Assembly (NCBI GenBank): GCA_900320565.1
Contig: ONSR01000028.1
Span: 1 to 42,651 of the forward strand
From: an uncultured Prevotellaceae bacterium
GTDB taxonomy: Bacteria; Bacteroidota; Bacteroidia; Bacteroidales; Bacteroidaceae
Length of the DNA stretch: 42,651 nucleotides
Reading direction: 5' to 3'
Shown here: in pieces, positions 32,209-42,119 of the stretch
Layout of the letters: the number at the start of each line of letters is the position of its first letter
How positions within the stretch are numbered: position 1 is the first letter of the stretch
The notes under the pieces: model-generated
Told to the model about the DNA's origin: nothing
The model's input: the letters and a program-made list of their open reading frames with translations, nothing else
Database searches by the model: none
Position numbers and translations under genes: made by a program

Positions 32209-32808
32209 ATGTCCAGTACTCTTAGGTTTCAGATTGTAGGCGAGGCATTCAAGAAAAGGCCCGTCGAAGTACCCAACCGCAAGGAGCGTCCAAGCGAGTT
32301 CTTTGCCAAATACGTATTCAACCGGCAGAAGATGCAACAGTATCTGCCAGCCGATATCTATAAGAAGATATGCGACGTCATCGAAGGCGATGCTACGCTC
32401 GACATGGCGACTGCCGATGCAGTGGCTGCGGGCATGAAGAAGTGGGCGATGGAGCTTGGCGCGACACATTGCACGCACTGGTTCCAGCCTTTGACTGAAG
32501 GCACGGCCGAGAAGCACGACGGCTTTGTGGAGCACGACGGCAAAGGCGGCATGATAGAAGAGTTCACGGGCAAGCAGCTCGTTCAGCAAGAGCCCGATGC
32601 CAGTTCGTTCCCAAGCGGTGGCATTCGCTCGACCTTTGAGGCTCGAGGCTATAGTGCCTGGGACCCCACGAGCCCCGTCTTCGTATTTGGCGACACCCTG
32701 ATGATTCCCACCATCTTCATCTCCTATACAGGCGAGGCCCTCGACTACAAGGCTCCACTCAAGAAGTCGCTCAAGGCGAGGGACTCTATGCAGCTCGTCC
32801 CGACCTGA
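32209..32808 (+). pseudogene. glnN: Glutamine synthetase III, N-terminal fragment (gene broken by internal deletion)
   Basis: The 199 codons match the start of type III glutamine synthetase ([87 protein letters not shown]). After KSLKA, at about 32777, the frame changes and ends at a stop after RDSMQLVPT. The same bases read in the next frame give [10 protein letters not shown], which joins straight onto the second fragment. About 33 residues usual in the family are missing here, including the GWEQEYFLVD segment with metal-binding glutamates. Total coding length plus the gap gives about 730 aa, the normal size. Confidence 0.85.
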
Positions 32809-34301
32809 TGATGACCGGCCGAACCCTACTTGGCCACGATAGCGCGAAGAACCAGCAGATGGACGACCACTACTTCGGCTCCATACCGATGCGCGTTGCC
32901 GCCTTCATGAAGGACCTCGAGATAAAGTCTCTAGAACTCGGCATCCCCTGCAAGACACGCCACAACGAGGTAGCGCCCAACCAGTTCGAGCTGGCTCCCA
33001 TATTCGAGGAGACGAACCTCGCCGTGGACCACAACATGCTCATCATGAGCCTGATGAAGAAAGTGGCTCGCAAGCATGGCTTCCGCTGTCTCCTGCACGA
33101 GAAACCCTTCGCAGGCATCAACGGCAGCGGCAAGCACAACAACTGGAGCCTCTCCACCGACACCGGCATCCTGCTTCATGGCCCAGGCAAGACGCCCCTC
33201 GACAACCTGCGCTTCGTTACATTCATCGTCGAATCGCTGATGGCAGTCTATCGCCACAATGGCCTGCTCAAGGCATCCATCATCAGTGCTACCAACGTGC
33301 ATCGTCTGGGAGCAGCCGAGGCACCACCAGCCATCGTGTCGAGCTTCTTGGGAAAGGAAATCAGCGATCTGCTCGAACACTTAGAGACAAGCACTGACGA
33401 CGAGTTAATCAGCCTCTCCGGCAAGCAGACGCTCAGCCTCGACATACCGCAGATACCCGAATTGACGCAGGACAATACCGACCGCAACCGCACCTCACCT
33501 TTCGCCTTTACGGGCAACAGGTTCGAGTTCCGCGCCGTCGGAAGCCAGCAGAACTGTGCCGCATCGATGATAGTGCTGAACACAGCAATGGCCGAGGCTC
33601 TGACGAACTTCAAAACGCGCGTCGATGCCCTTATCAGCGAAGGCATGGAGCCCATGAAAGCCATCCTTCGCATCGTTCGCGAGGACATCAAGACCTGCAA
33701 GCCCATCCGCTTCGACGGCAACGGCTACAGCGAGGCTTGGAAGCAAGAAGCAGCGCGCAGAGGGCTCGACGTCGAGACCAGCGCTCCCATCATCCTCGAC
33801 CAATACCTCAAGCCCGAGACCATCGAGATGTTCGAGGGGATGAACGTCCTGAGCAAGGCAGAGCTGGAGGCTCGCAACGAAATCAAACTCGACACTTATA
33901 TTAAGAAGGTTCAGATTGAGGCACGCATCTTCGGCGACATCTGTATGAACCACATCATACCCGTCGCCACGCGCTACCAGACGCAGCTCATCGACAACGT
34001 GCACCGCATGAAGCAAATCTTCCCCGCCGAGGTTGCCGACCCCTTAAATAGCACAAACCTGAGCCTCATCAAGCAAATGGGCGAGCACAACGCGTTCATC
34101 ATCAAGAACGTGGAACGCCTCATTGAGGCTCGTCGAGTGGCCAATCGCATTAAAGACGGCCGCGAGCGCGCTATTGCCTACCACGATACCGTAGCGCCCC
34201 TCATCGAGGAGATTCGCTACCACGTGGACCATCTGGAACTTATCGTCGACGACGAACTTTGGCCCTTGCCAAAGTATCGCGAGATGCTATTCATACATTA
34301 G
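32808..34301 (+). pseudogene. glnN: Glutamine synthetase III, C-terminal fragment
   Basis: The 497 codons from an internal ATG continue the family sequence: MMTGRTLLGHDSAKNQQMDDHYFGS, TRHNEVAPNQFELAPIFEE, INGSGKHNNWSLSTDTG, NRTSPFAFTGNRFEFRAVGS. The ATP and glutamate sites in this half look intact, but the first metal-binding glutamates lie in the missing segment. Without them the protein should not make glutamine from glutamate and ammonia. The rest shows no decay, so the deletion is either recent or an assembly or sequencing fault. Confidence 0.85.
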
Positions 34302-34321
34302 GAGGAAAGCCTTATAACCTT

Positions 34322-34409
34322 ATAAGGTCTTGAGGCGAAGTACGCTAATACTTTGGCCAAGGAATACTAGCACCTTGGTTGGAGCATGCTAACACCCCAA
34401 GCGAGGGCT
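34322..34409. repeat. Decayed 22-bp tandem array between convergent genes
   Basis: Four units start at 34322, 34344, 34366 and 34388. The last three share nCTA(A/G)(T/C)AC at the start and a CCAAGG or CTTGG-like middle. The perfect dyad ACCTTATAAGGT (34317-34328) precedes them. The copies are diverged but keep the 22-bp phase. Confidence 0.7.
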
Positions 34410-35223
34410 ATCCCTTTACTCCCTCTGCAACTCCGGCTGTGACAGCGACGAGCATCAGGACAATGAAGAAGATTAGCATGGTCAGAATCATTCCAACGCA
34501 GTTCAGCAGGACGCTCTTCCACCACTGTATGTTGTACAGCTGACGGTAGAGGACGATGATGTAGATTGTGGTGATTATATAATAAACGGTAGTCAGAAAT
34601 CCGTCGAAGCCCTTTATGAGACAGAGGGGGAGCATGACGATGGAAAGGAACATACCAATACAGGAGTGGTACATCTGGGTGTAGAACTGCTCGGTGAGGT
34701 TCAAGGGGAGTTGCTGTCCGTCGGGGCGCGCTATCCTGTACTTGCGAAAAGCCCATTGAAAGGATAACGCTGCAAAAGACGACAGGACAATGTTGCCGTA
34801 GAGTTTGTTAGAGCTTATCTTTGTTATATTCTTCAAAACGAAATCCAAGTATTCGTACTTCGTAGGCTGAGTGTCCGTCTCGAAATTGATGGTTGTCATG
34901 TCGTCGAAGATGGTGTCGCTGACATTCAAGACGTAGGAGAGGATGGCATAAGCCGTCAAAAGGAACACAAACAGTTGCAGGGGGTTGTAGTACCCGATGC
35001 GTTTGCCTTGCATGTACTCACGTATCATGTGGCCCGGACGAATGAAGAGGTCGCGGCAAGTGCACAGGAACTTGTTGTCGCCGCCCACAAATGAGCCGAC
35101 AAAGTTGTTGACGGTTTCAGTCAGTCGCAGCCGTTTGGTATTTGCCTTCTGGCCGCAATGCGGACAATACTCGCCCTCGAAGGCGTTTCCGCAATTCAGG
35201 CAAGTTGTTGTTACTCTATCCAT
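34408..35223 (-). CDS. DUF3667 membrane protein with zinc ribbon
   Basis: The product has 271 aa. It begins with a zinc ribbon (CLNCGNAFEGEYCPHCGQK). The DUF3667 signature follows (FLCTCRDLFIRPGHMIREYMQGKRIGYYNPLQLFVFLLT), then about four hydrophobic helices to the C-terminus. The function is unknown. Its start overlaps the trmO gene by 13 bp, and it is the last gene of the chain that starts with the glycogen synthase. Confidence 0.88.
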   Translation of the reverse strand: MDRVTTTCLNCGNAFEGEYCPHCGQKANTKRLRLTETVNNFVGSFVGGDNKFLCTCRDLFIRPGHMIREYMQGKRIGYYNPLQLFVFLLTAYAILSYVLNVSDTIFDDMTTINFETDTQPTKYEYLDFVLKNITKISSNKLYGNIVLSSFAALSFQWAFRKYRIARPDGQQLPLNLTEQFYTQMYHSCIGMFLSIVMLPLCLIKGFDGFLTTVYYIITTIYIIVLYRQLYNIQWWKSVLLNCVGMILTMLIFFIVLMLVAVTAGVAEGVKG

Positions 35224-35903
35224 GCTTCGATTTGATTAGGTCTGATTCGGAACTTTACCTCCTTGCCAGCGAACTCAAGGGCATAAACGCGGTCGGCATC
35301 ATCATGATAGTGAGGTCGCGGATCAGAAAGAAGTATCTCTTTCAGCGTCTTGAGGTGCTCTGGGTCGAAAGTCTTCGTAAGTATTGAATTGAATGTAAAG
35401 GTTATCGATTCCAAGGAAGGATTCGAATTGAAAGTCTCTTCCGTAAAGCCCCCGGTAGCATCGGGATGACTGTCGGTAAAGGCGAGATAGGGTTTGATGT
35501 CGAATATGGGTGTGCCGCTCATCAGGTCGGCGCCTTCAACCTCTATCACTGGTCCGTCGGGGGTATGCAAGTTAATGCTGAGGATACGAACAGAAGACAG
35601 ACCGATGTTATTGGGACGATAAGGGCTTCTGGTAGCAAAGACACCTACTCGCTTGTTGCCGCCAAGACGAGGGGGACGCACTGTAGGTCGCCACTTCATG
35701 CCATCCCGTCGCGCCTCGCTGAAGTCCCATAGCAACCAGATATGGCTGAAGCCGTCCAAACCTCGCAAAGCCTCAGGGTCGCGATACTCAGGCTCGAAGA
35801 CAATCCTGCCTTTCAGTCCCGCCACCAATCCGCTCTGACGAGGCACGCCGAACTTTGTAGGAAAATCCGTCTCAATATGTGCTATGGGCTTCAATTCACT
35901 CAT
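35211..35903 (-). CDS. trmO: tRNA t6A37 N6-methyltransferase TrmO (TsaA-like)
   Basis: The product has 230 aa. The TrmO/UPF0066 barrel is seen in IAHIETDFPTKFGVPRQSG, LDGFSHIWLLWDF, RPPRLGGNKRVGVFATRSPYRPNNIGLSSVRI and GADLMSGTPIFDIKPYLAFTDS. It methylates t6A at position 37 of threonine tRNA using SAM. It overlaps the MATE gene by 4 bp upstream and the DUF3667 gene by 13 bp downstream. Confidence 0.93.
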   Translation of the reverse strand: MSELKPIAHIETDFPTKFGVPRQSGLVAGLKGRIVFEPEYRDPEALRGLDGFSHIWLLWDFSEARRDGMKWRPTVRPPRLGGNKRVGVFATRSPYRPNNIGLSSVRILSINLHTPDGPVIEVEGADLMSGTPIFDIKPYLAFTDSHPDATGGFTEETFNSNPSLESITFTFNSILTKTFDPEHLKTLKEILLSDPRPHYHDDADRVYALEFAGKEVKFRIRPNQIEAWIE

Positions 35904-37216
35904 CTTCTGAATTCCTTATAATATAACAATCCTGCGCTGGTTAGGCCAAATGGAAATGCCATCCATACGCCAACAAGTCCCCAGCCACAAATGAAGCCGA
36001 AGATATAGCCAAGTGGCAACGAGATGACGATATATGCGACGAAGGCTATCCATATCATGGGCTTCACGCGAGCCATGCCTCGGAGGGCATTGGCATAAGT
36101 GCATTGCAGAGCATCGCCCACCTGATAGAGCAGGAAAGGAACCGTCAGCAACGCCACCAGAGAGGCTACGTCCCCGCTCGGCGTAAAGAGCAGCCCTACC
36201 TCGTCCCGCATCAGCATCAACGGCACGGAGAGCACAAAGGCTATCATCCAGCAAAGGTGCAATCCGGCCACAGCCACCTTCTGCATCTGCTCCGGCTCGT
36301 CGGCACCACGGTAATAGCTGACTTGCACGGCCACCGCCGCCGACATTCCATAGTAGAGCATGAAGAAGAGCTGGCCGATGACTATCATCACCTGATGCGC
36401 CGCCAGAGCCGTCGCTCCCAGCCACCCCACATAGATGGCGCTGAAGCTAAACGAGGCTGCCTCCATACCAAGCTGCAACGCCACAGGCCAGCCAAGCCGA
36501 TGCAGCTCCTTCTGGCCTTTCATCGTAACAGAAGCCCTGGGGAAATCTTGTCTGTACGGCTCGTAACGCCTGGTCAGATGGAACACCCCGGCCATCAGCA
36601 CAAGCTGCACCACACGGCTCACAAGCGTAGAGATGCCGGCACCGAACAAACCCATTTCAGGGAAGCCCAAGTGTCCGAAGATGAGCAACCAGTTGCCCAA
36701 GATGTTCAGCACGTTGCTCAGGAGCATAATCCACATCGGCATGGCCGTGTCCTGCACGCCGTCGCTGAACTGTTTGTAGGCGTTGAACACCATCTGCGGC
36801 AGCAAGCTCAGCATCAAGACAAGCAGATAGGGACGCATCAAGGGCAACAGCTCGACGGGTTGCCCCAAGCCTGGCAGGAAGACATAAAGCAAGCCTGCCA
36901 GCAACATCAGCAACAGGCCGACGCCCAGGCAGGCAAAGAGTCCGTTCTTCAGCCCGGCAGCGATGTCGTGCACCCTGCCCTCTCCCAGAAGAGAACCAAC
37001 GACGGGAGTGATGCCGTAGGAGAAGCCCATACCACCTACAATGAGCAGGGCAACGATGTTATTCACGAAACCAGCTGCAGCCAGTTCGTTCGTGCCATAA
37101 TGTCCTACCATAAGCGTATCGGCGAGCCCCATCACGATGGTGCTCAACTGCCCCAACATGATTGGCACGCCGATGCGCAAAAGGTCGGTGTAATAGTATT
37201 TTCTTAGAGGAACCAC
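35900..37216 (-). CDS. MATE-family efflux transporter
   Basis: From a GTG at 37216 the product has 438 aa and about 12 membrane helices in two similar halves ([54 protein letters not shown]). This is typical of multidrug and toxin extrusion pumps driven by Na+ or H+. An ATG at 37279 is also in frame but would overlap the phosphorylase gene by 76 bp and add a proline-rich tail not usual in the family; the GTG gives a 13-bp overlap. The substrate is unknown. Confidence 0.87.
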   Translation of the reverse strand: MVPLRKYYYTDLLRIGVPIMLGQLSTIVMGLADTLMVGHYGTNELAAAGFVNNIVALLIVGGMGFSYGITPVVGSLLGEGRVHDIAAGLKNGLFACLGVGLLLMLLAGLLYVFLPGLGQPVELLPLMRPYLLVLMLSLLPQMVFNAYKQFSDGVQDTAMPMWIMLLSNVLNILGNWLLIFGHLGFPEMGLFGAGISTLVSRVVQLVLMAGVFHLTRRYEPYRQDFPRASVTMKGQKELHRLGWPVALQLGMEAASFSFSAIYVGWLGATALAAHQVMIVIGQLFFMLYYGMSAAVAVQVSYYRGADEPEQMQKVAVAGLHLCWMIAFVLSVPLMLMRDEVGLLFTPSGDVASLVALLTVPFLLYQVGDALQCTYANALRGMARVKPMIWIAFVAYIVISLPLGYIFGFICGWGLVGVWMAFPFGLTSAGLLYYKEFRR

Positions 37217-39768
37217 TTCACGTAGCAGAAGTCCTGACGGTGAGGCAGGTTCTTGTTCTTCGGGAACAGACGGTAGCAAACCTTGAAGCTGCCGGCATTG
37301 TCGATGCAGTGGGTGGTGGTGAAGGTGTAGAGGTTGCCTTCGCGCTTCACCATGTCGAAGGAATCAACATGGTAAACATGTTCCTTTCCGTCCTTGTCGG
37401 TGGTGAGCGTCACAAGCTCCAGTCCGATGGCATCGTCCAGCCCGGCCTCGTCAACGACAATCTCGATGTTGTACTTCTTGCCTGCCTCGATGGAGCCATT
37501 GATGAGCTCTTCGCCTTTCTTTGCACTGACCACCTTAACTGCATCCCAACGCTCAGCAACAGTTTCCTTCCAGAGAGCAATCTCCTTGGCAAGCTGATAG
37601 TTGTTCGCCTGCAACTGCTTTGAACGTTCGCTGAGCTTGTTATAGAACTTCTCGTAGTAATCGTCGAGCTGACGCTTCATGGTGTAATGCGGAGCAATCT
37701 GTGCGATGGAGTTCTTGATGACCTTGATCCAGCCAGCAGAGATACCCTTCTTATCCTTCTTATAATATAAGGGAAGAATCTCGTTCTCCAAAAGCGAGTA
37801 GATGGTTGCTGCATCAAGACGGTCCTGATACTCCTGGTTCTGATAGGTGCGCTGCTCGGTAAGAGCCCATCCTGCACCCTCGCGATAACCCTCAAGCCAC
37901 CAGCCGTCTTTCACGCTGAGGTTGACAACACCATTCATCTCGGCCTTCTCGCCAGATGTACCACTTGCCTCCATCGGACGGGTTGGTGTGTTCATCCAGA
38001 TGTCCACACCGCTGACGAGACGGCGAGCCAACAGGAAGTCATAGTCTTCCACAAAGATAATCTTTGCCTGGAACTCAGGGCGCTGACTAATCTCATATAT
38101 CTTCTTGATGAGACCCTGGCCTGCTCCATCGGCGGGGTGAGCCTTGCCGGCAAACAGGAAGATGACAGGGCGTTCGGGATTGTTCACAATCTTGCTGAGG
38201 CGCTCCAAGTCGGTGAAGAGCAGGTGAGCACGCTTGTATGTGGCAAAGCGGCGGCAGAAACCAATGACCAGAGCATTGGGATTGAAACTTTCAATAAGCT
38301 TAACCACGCGCTGCGGGTCGCCTTGATTCTTCAACCAGGTCTCCTTATACTGCTCGGCGACATACTTGAAGAGTTTCTTCTTGAGAGCCTGACGGGTTTC
38401 CCAAATCTCCTCGTCCGGGCAGTTGTAGATGCCGTGCCAAATCTCTTCGTTTGACTGATCGCTAAGATGCTTTGCATCGAAGTACTTGGCATAAACCTGT
38501 CGCCATTCCGTTGCACACCACGTGGGGAAGTGAACACCATTGGTAACATAGCCGACGTGGCTCTCCTCGGGATAATAGCCGTTCCAGATATTGTTGAACA
38601 TCCTCTTGCTGACCTCGCCATGCAACCAGCTTACGCCGTTGACTTCCTGACAAGTGTTGCAAGCGAAGGTGCTCATGCAGAACTTCTCGCTATGGTCGTC
38701 GGGATTCGTGCGACCCATGCCGATGAACTCATCCCAGCTGATGCCAAGCATCTGGGGATAGCCGCTCATGTACTTGCCAAAGAGGTCTTCGGTGAAGTAG
38801 TCGTGGCCGGCTGGCACAGGAGTATGTACGGTATAGAGAGACGATGCACGTACGATTTCGAGTGCTTGGTTGAAGGTGAGACCTTCGTGGATGTAGTCGC
38901 ACAGACGCTGCAGGTTGCAAAGTGCGGCATGGCCCTCGTTGCAGTGATAGACGTCCTTCTTGATGCCAAGCTTCTTGAGCAGCAGCATACCGCCGATGCC
39001 AAGCAGAATCTCCTGCTTCAGACGATTCTCCCAGTCGCCGCCATAGAGGGCATGAGTGATGGGCTTGTCGAACTCGGAGTTCATCTCGTTGTCGGTATCG
39101 AGCAGATAGAGTTTCACGCGACCTACATTGACGCGCCAAACGTATGCATGCACATGATAGTTCATATAAGGAACGTCAACAACCATTGGCGTGCCATCTT
39201 CGTTCATCTGCTGTTCGATGGGCAGTGAGCCGAAGTTCTGTGCCTCGTAGTTGGCAATCTGCTGCCCATCCATTGCGAGGCTCTGTGTGAAGTATCCATA
39301 ACGATAGAGGAAGCCGACAGCGCACAAATCGACGTTGGAGTCGGAAGCCTCCTTCACGTAGTCGCCAGCCAGCATGCCCAGACCGCCACTGTAAATCTTC
39401 AGGGCGGAGTGGATGCCATACTCCATGCAGAAGTATGCTACGGACGGACGCTTGTGGTCTGGCTCTACATCCATATACTTACGGAACAGCGCATAAACAT
39501 CATTGATGCGCTTCATCAGTTTCTTATCCTTTACAATCTCTTCTTTACGGCTAAAGCTCAGGCGCTCCAGGAGTGCCACGGGGTTGTGCTTCACGTCGTG
39601 GTAAACTTCCGGGTCGAGGTCACGGAACAGGTCACGAGCCTCGTAGTTCCATACCCACCACATGTTGTGAGCGAGTTCTTCGAGCTTACTGAGTTCGGCT
39701 GGAACACTGCCTTTAACGATGACTGACTTCCAGCTGGGCTGATTTGCATTACTTGCTTTAATCTTCAT
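37204..39768 (-). CDS. glgP: Alpha-glucan phosphorylase
   Basis: From the ATG at 39768 ([14 protein letters not shown]) the product has 854 aa. The open frame runs 31 codons farther up, but that part lies over the end of the synthase gene. It is a GT35 enzyme of the short bacterial type: [50 protein letters not shown], and the pyridoxal phosphate lysine in [13 protein letters not shown]. It releases glucose 1-phosphate from glycogen. It follows the synthase by 14 bp, so making and breaking of glycogen are encoded together. Confidence 0.94.
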   Translation of the reverse strand: MKIKASNANQPSWKSVIVKGSVPAELSKLEELAHNMWWVWNYEARDLFRDLDPEVYHDVKHNPVALLERLSFSRKEEIVKDKKLMKRINDVYALFRKYMDVEPDHKRPSVAYFCMEYGIHSALKIYSGGLGMLAGDYVKEASDSNVDLCAVGFLYRYGYFTQSLAMDGQQIANYEAQNFGSLPIEQQMNEDGTPMVVDVPYMNYHVHAYVWRVNVGRVKLYLLDTDNEMNSEFDKPITHALYGGDWENRLKQEILLGIGGMLLLKKLGIKKDVYHCNEGHAALCNLQRLCDYIHEGLTFNQALEIVRASSLYTVHTPVPAGHDYFTEDLFGKYMSGYPQMLGISWDEFIGMGRTNPDDHSEKFCMSTFACNTCQEVNGVSWLHGEVSKRMFNNIWNGYYPEESHVGYVTNGVHFPTWCATEWRQVYAKYFDAKHLSDQSNEEIWHGIYNCPDEEIWETRQALKKKLFKYVAEQYKETWLKNQGDPQRVVKLIESFNPNALVIGFCRRFATYKRAHLLFTDLERLSKIVNNPERPVIFLFAGKAHPADGAGQGLIKKIYEISQRPEFQAKIIFVEDYDFLLARRLVSGVDIWMNTPTRPMEASGTSGEKAEMNGVVNLSVKDGWWLEGYREGAGWALTEQRTYQNQEYQDRLDAATIYSLLENEILPLYYKKDKKGISAGWIKVIKNSIAQIAPHYTMKRQLDDYYEKFYNKLSERSKQLQANNYQLAKEIALWKETVAERWDAVKVVSAKKGEELINGSIEAGKKYNIEIVVDEAGLDDAIGLELVTLTTDKDGKEHVYHVDSFDMVKREGNLYTFTTTHCIDNAGSFKVCYRLFPKNKNLPHRQDFCYVKWFL

Positions 39769-39782
39769 ATTCTTTATATAGG

Positions 39783-41450
39783 TTATTTGATTGTTCTTTC
39801 TTTTGCCTTTCGCAGAGCGAAGTCGTAGGCGTCGTAGTAGTATGTGATAAAGTTCTTCCAAAGGGCTTTCTCGGCGAGCTTGGCTGCACTTTGACGCACT
39901 TTGTCGATGGCTTTCTTATCCAAAGCGGAATAGCGGGCAATGGTGGCGCTGACCTTTTCTGCCACTTCCTGGAAGTTATAGTCGTTTCGGGCGATAACTT
40001 CCACGCCGTCCTCCAGCTTGCTGTCGTGTCCGACGCTCGAACTTGCCCAGACACCGAAGCCGCTGAGGGAGGTTGTGATGCAGGGAACATGGAAAGCCAC
40101 TGCCTCGAGCGGTGTATAGCCCCAGGGTTCATAATAAGAGGGATAGGCTGCGAGGTCGTCGCCTATGAGGAGGTCGTAGTAAGGCATTTGGAAGATGCCG
40201 TCGCTTCCGTCGAGATAACAGGGCACGAAGATGACCTTCACACGGCTATGTATATCGTTCTTCATGCCGTGGAAGCGCAGGAAATTGAGCACCGGGTCGT
40301 TCCAAGCTTCATGCAGGTTATGTGTGATGACGGGATCGGGCAACGGCTCGGTATATGTCCAGCCCAGCTTGAGGCGCTCTTGCAGGTCGGTGCGTGGACT
40401 TTCCACCCAAGCCGGAACCTGTATGAGCATCAGGACGGGTCGCTGCAGGTCGCTGTCGTAGAGGCTGCGGTAGGCTGCCTCGAGGAAGACGTCGATGCCT
40501 TTGTTGCGGTACTCATAGCGGCCGCTTGTAGCGACGATGAGCGTGTCGTCGGTAAACTCGGCGCCGGTCAGGGCATTTGCTACCTGCAGAATCTTGGCTC
40601 TTGCCTCCTTGCGACGCTTGGTAAAGGCTGCTCCTGTCGGCACGAAGTCTGCTTCGAAGCCGTTCGGCAGGATGACGTCAGGCTGCTTGTCGAGCAGTTC
40701 TGCACACTCGCGACCTGTGACATCGCTGACGGTCGTAAAGCAATCGACATTATGGGCTGTCTGGCGCTCTATGCTGTGCTTAGCTTCCATGTTGAGCTCG
40801 CCTGCCATTTGCGTGCCGTTGTAAGCCCAAAGGTAGTCATAGAGCGGCTTGTTGTTGCCTGCGATGCTACGGCCGATGCTTGTGGCGTGAGTAGTGAAGA
40901 TGGTGGCAATCTCTGGCACATGCTTCTTGATGTAGAGTACTCCGAGACAAGTCATCCACTCGTGAGCCTGATAGACGACCTGCTTCTTGGCACCGAGATA
41001 ATAGTGGAAAAAGCTTTCCACCACAAGAGCTGCGGCTATGCTGAACATGTTTGCTTCGTCGTAGTCGCCGTAAGCATGGAGGCTGTCCACGCCAAAGTCG
41101 TTCCAGACTGAGCCGTAGATGTCGTTCTTGAACTCGAAGTAGGGCTGAAAGTCAACAAGGACGACGCATGGTTTGCCTGGGATGTTCCAACGACCTGTAC
41201 GGACGTGAAGACCGCTTTCCGCAGCCATCTTCACCCAAGGTTGCCACATCGTCGCATCCTCCAGGAAGAGGGGATTTTTCTTCTCCTGCCAGAGGTCTGG
41301 ACCGATGAAGAGGAGATTGTCGTGATACTGCTCTTGAAGAGTCTTGGCACGCGTCGAGAGCACCGTATAGATGCCACCCATCTTGTTACAAACCTCCCAG
41401 CTACTCTCGAAAATAAAGTCTGGTACCAATCGTTTTTCTCTCATTAACAA
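39783..41450 (-). CDS. Glycogen synthase, GT3 (eukaryote-like) type
   Basis: The product has 555 aa. [20 protein letters not shown] at the N-terminus, [61 protein letters not shown] and [28 protein letters not shown] match the GT3 fold of fungal and animal glycogen synthases, as known in Bacteroidetes. It adds glucose from a nucleotide sugar to glycogen. An ATG two codons in (41444) may be the true start. It heads the chain synthase, phosphorylase, MATE, trmO, DUF3667. Confidence 0.9.
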   Translation of the reverse strand: MLMREKRLVPDFIFESSWEVCNKMGGIYTVLSTRAKTLQEQYHDNLLFIGPDLWQEKKNPLFLEDATMWQPWVKMAAESGLHVRTGRWNIPGKPCVVLVDFQPYFEFKNDIYGSVWNDFGVDSLHAYGDYDEANMFSIAAALVVESFFHYYLGAKKQVVYQAHEWMTCLGVLYIKKHVPEIATIFTTHATSIGRSIAGNNKPLYDYLWAYNGTQMAGELNMEAKHSIERQTAHNVDCFTTVSDVTGRECAELLDKQPDVILPNGFEADFVPTGAAFTKRRKEARAKILQVANALTGAEFTDDTLIVATSGRYEYRNKGIDVFLEAAYRSLYDSDLQRPVLMLIQVPAWVESPRTDLQERLKLGWTYTEPLPDPVITHNLHEAWNDPVLNFLRFHGMKNDIHSRVKVIFVPCYLDGSDGIFQMPYYDLLIGDDLAAYPSYYEPWGYTPLEAVAFHVPCITTSLSGFGVWASSSVGHDSKLEDGVEVIARNDYNFQEVAEKVSATIARYSALDKKAIDKVRQSAAKLAEKALWKNFITYYYDAYDFALRKAKERTIK

Positions 41451-41473
41451 CCTTCGTTTCCTAATTTCGCGCG

Positions 41474-41481
41474 CAAAGGTA
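41474..41481 (-). promoter_or_regulatory. Promoter -7 element of the glycogen synthase gene
   Basis: TACCTTTG on the minus strand, 23 bp before the ATG. The -33 region is AT-rich without a clear TTTG. Confidence 0.65.
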
Positions 41482-41567
41482 CAACAATTTATGTTAAAAA
41501 AGAAACCTTTTCTGCTTTTTATATATAAATGTATAGGGTTTGCGTTACAACATAACTCTTTTTTCGC

Positions 41568-41575
41568 TATCTTTG
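41568..41575 (+). promoter_or_regulatory. Promoter -7 element of the 137-aa protein and cytochrome genes
   Basis: TATCTTTG, with a TTTG at 41539 at a long 25-bp spacing. The predicted start near 41582 puts the whole 22-bp array into the 5' leader. Confidence 0.6.
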
Positions 41576-41586
41576 TAGGAGTTTAC

Positions 41587-41696
41587 AACTCCTTTATAGG
41601 GGAATGCGAACTCCCCTATAGGGGAATGACTAACGCCCTATAGGGGAATGAACAACGCCCTATAGGGGAATGAAGACTCCCCTATAGGGGATAAAT
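41587..41696. repeat. 22-bp tandem array, CCCTATAGGGG units, in a 5' leader
   Basis: The central TATA of each unit is at 41595, 41617, 41639, 41661 and 41683, exactly 22 bp apart. Units 2-5 hold CCCTATAGGGG and differ only in the spacer (for example GACTAACG, GAACAACG, GAAGACTC). The core is the same as in the 28137 array. It ends 10 bp before the ATG at 41706. Confidence 0.92.
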
Positions 41697-41705
41697 GGAC
41701 ACCGA

Positions 41706-42119
41706 ATGAAGAAAATAGCTACACTTGCACTGATGTTTCTTGTCACCGCTGCCTGCATCGCGCAGCAGCCATGGAAACTCCAGCTGACAAGCCCCGAAGA
41801 GAAGATTAACCTCAGGCTCGACCTCTACGAGGAAAGCATCGAGGTGCCTGGCTTTGAGAGTTTCGGGCCGATGAACGGATACATGGATGGCAACATCTAT
41901 GGCGTATGGTATGTGGTGGGCTTCGACATCAAGGACGATAAGCATGCCGCCATCACCATTGCCAACGAACTGGGAAGCGAAGACCAGAAGCTGACGCTGA
42001 TTCAAGACTCCGACAGCACCTATCAGCTGAAGTTCGTGGGCTATAATGCCGTGAAGCGTGCTCAGGGAAAGAAGTTGGTGAAGATTCCTTCTGAGTTCAA
42101 AATGGAGATTCAGAAATGA
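41706..42119 (+). CDS. Small secreted protein, unknown function
   Basis: The product has 137 aa with a signal peptide (MKKIATLALMFLVTAACIAQ). The mature part is beta-rich (WKLQLTSPEEKINLRLDLYEESIEVPGF, GNIYGVWYVVGFDI, YQLKFVGYNAVKRAQGKKLVKIP). No family is recognised with certainty. Its stop overlaps the ATG of the cytochrome gene by 4 bp, so translation is coupled and a periplasmic role linked to the cytochrome is possible (inference). Confidence 0.75.
   Translation: MKKIATLALMFLVTAACIAQQPWKLQLTSPEEKINLRLDLYEESIEVPGFESFGPMNGYMDGNIYGVWYVVGFDIKDDKHAAITIANELGSEDQKLTLIQDSDSTYQLKFVGYNAVKRAQGKKLVKIPSEFKMEIQK

Noticed and set aside
37217-37279. Longer N-terminus for the MATE transporter
   Set aside because: The added 21 residues overlap the end of glgP in another frame and are proline-rich, unlike the family start; the GTG at 37216 fits better.
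41371-41643. 90-codon plus frame crossing the glycogen synthase start and the repeat array
   Set aside because: It overlaps the promoter region and repeats; no gene-like features.
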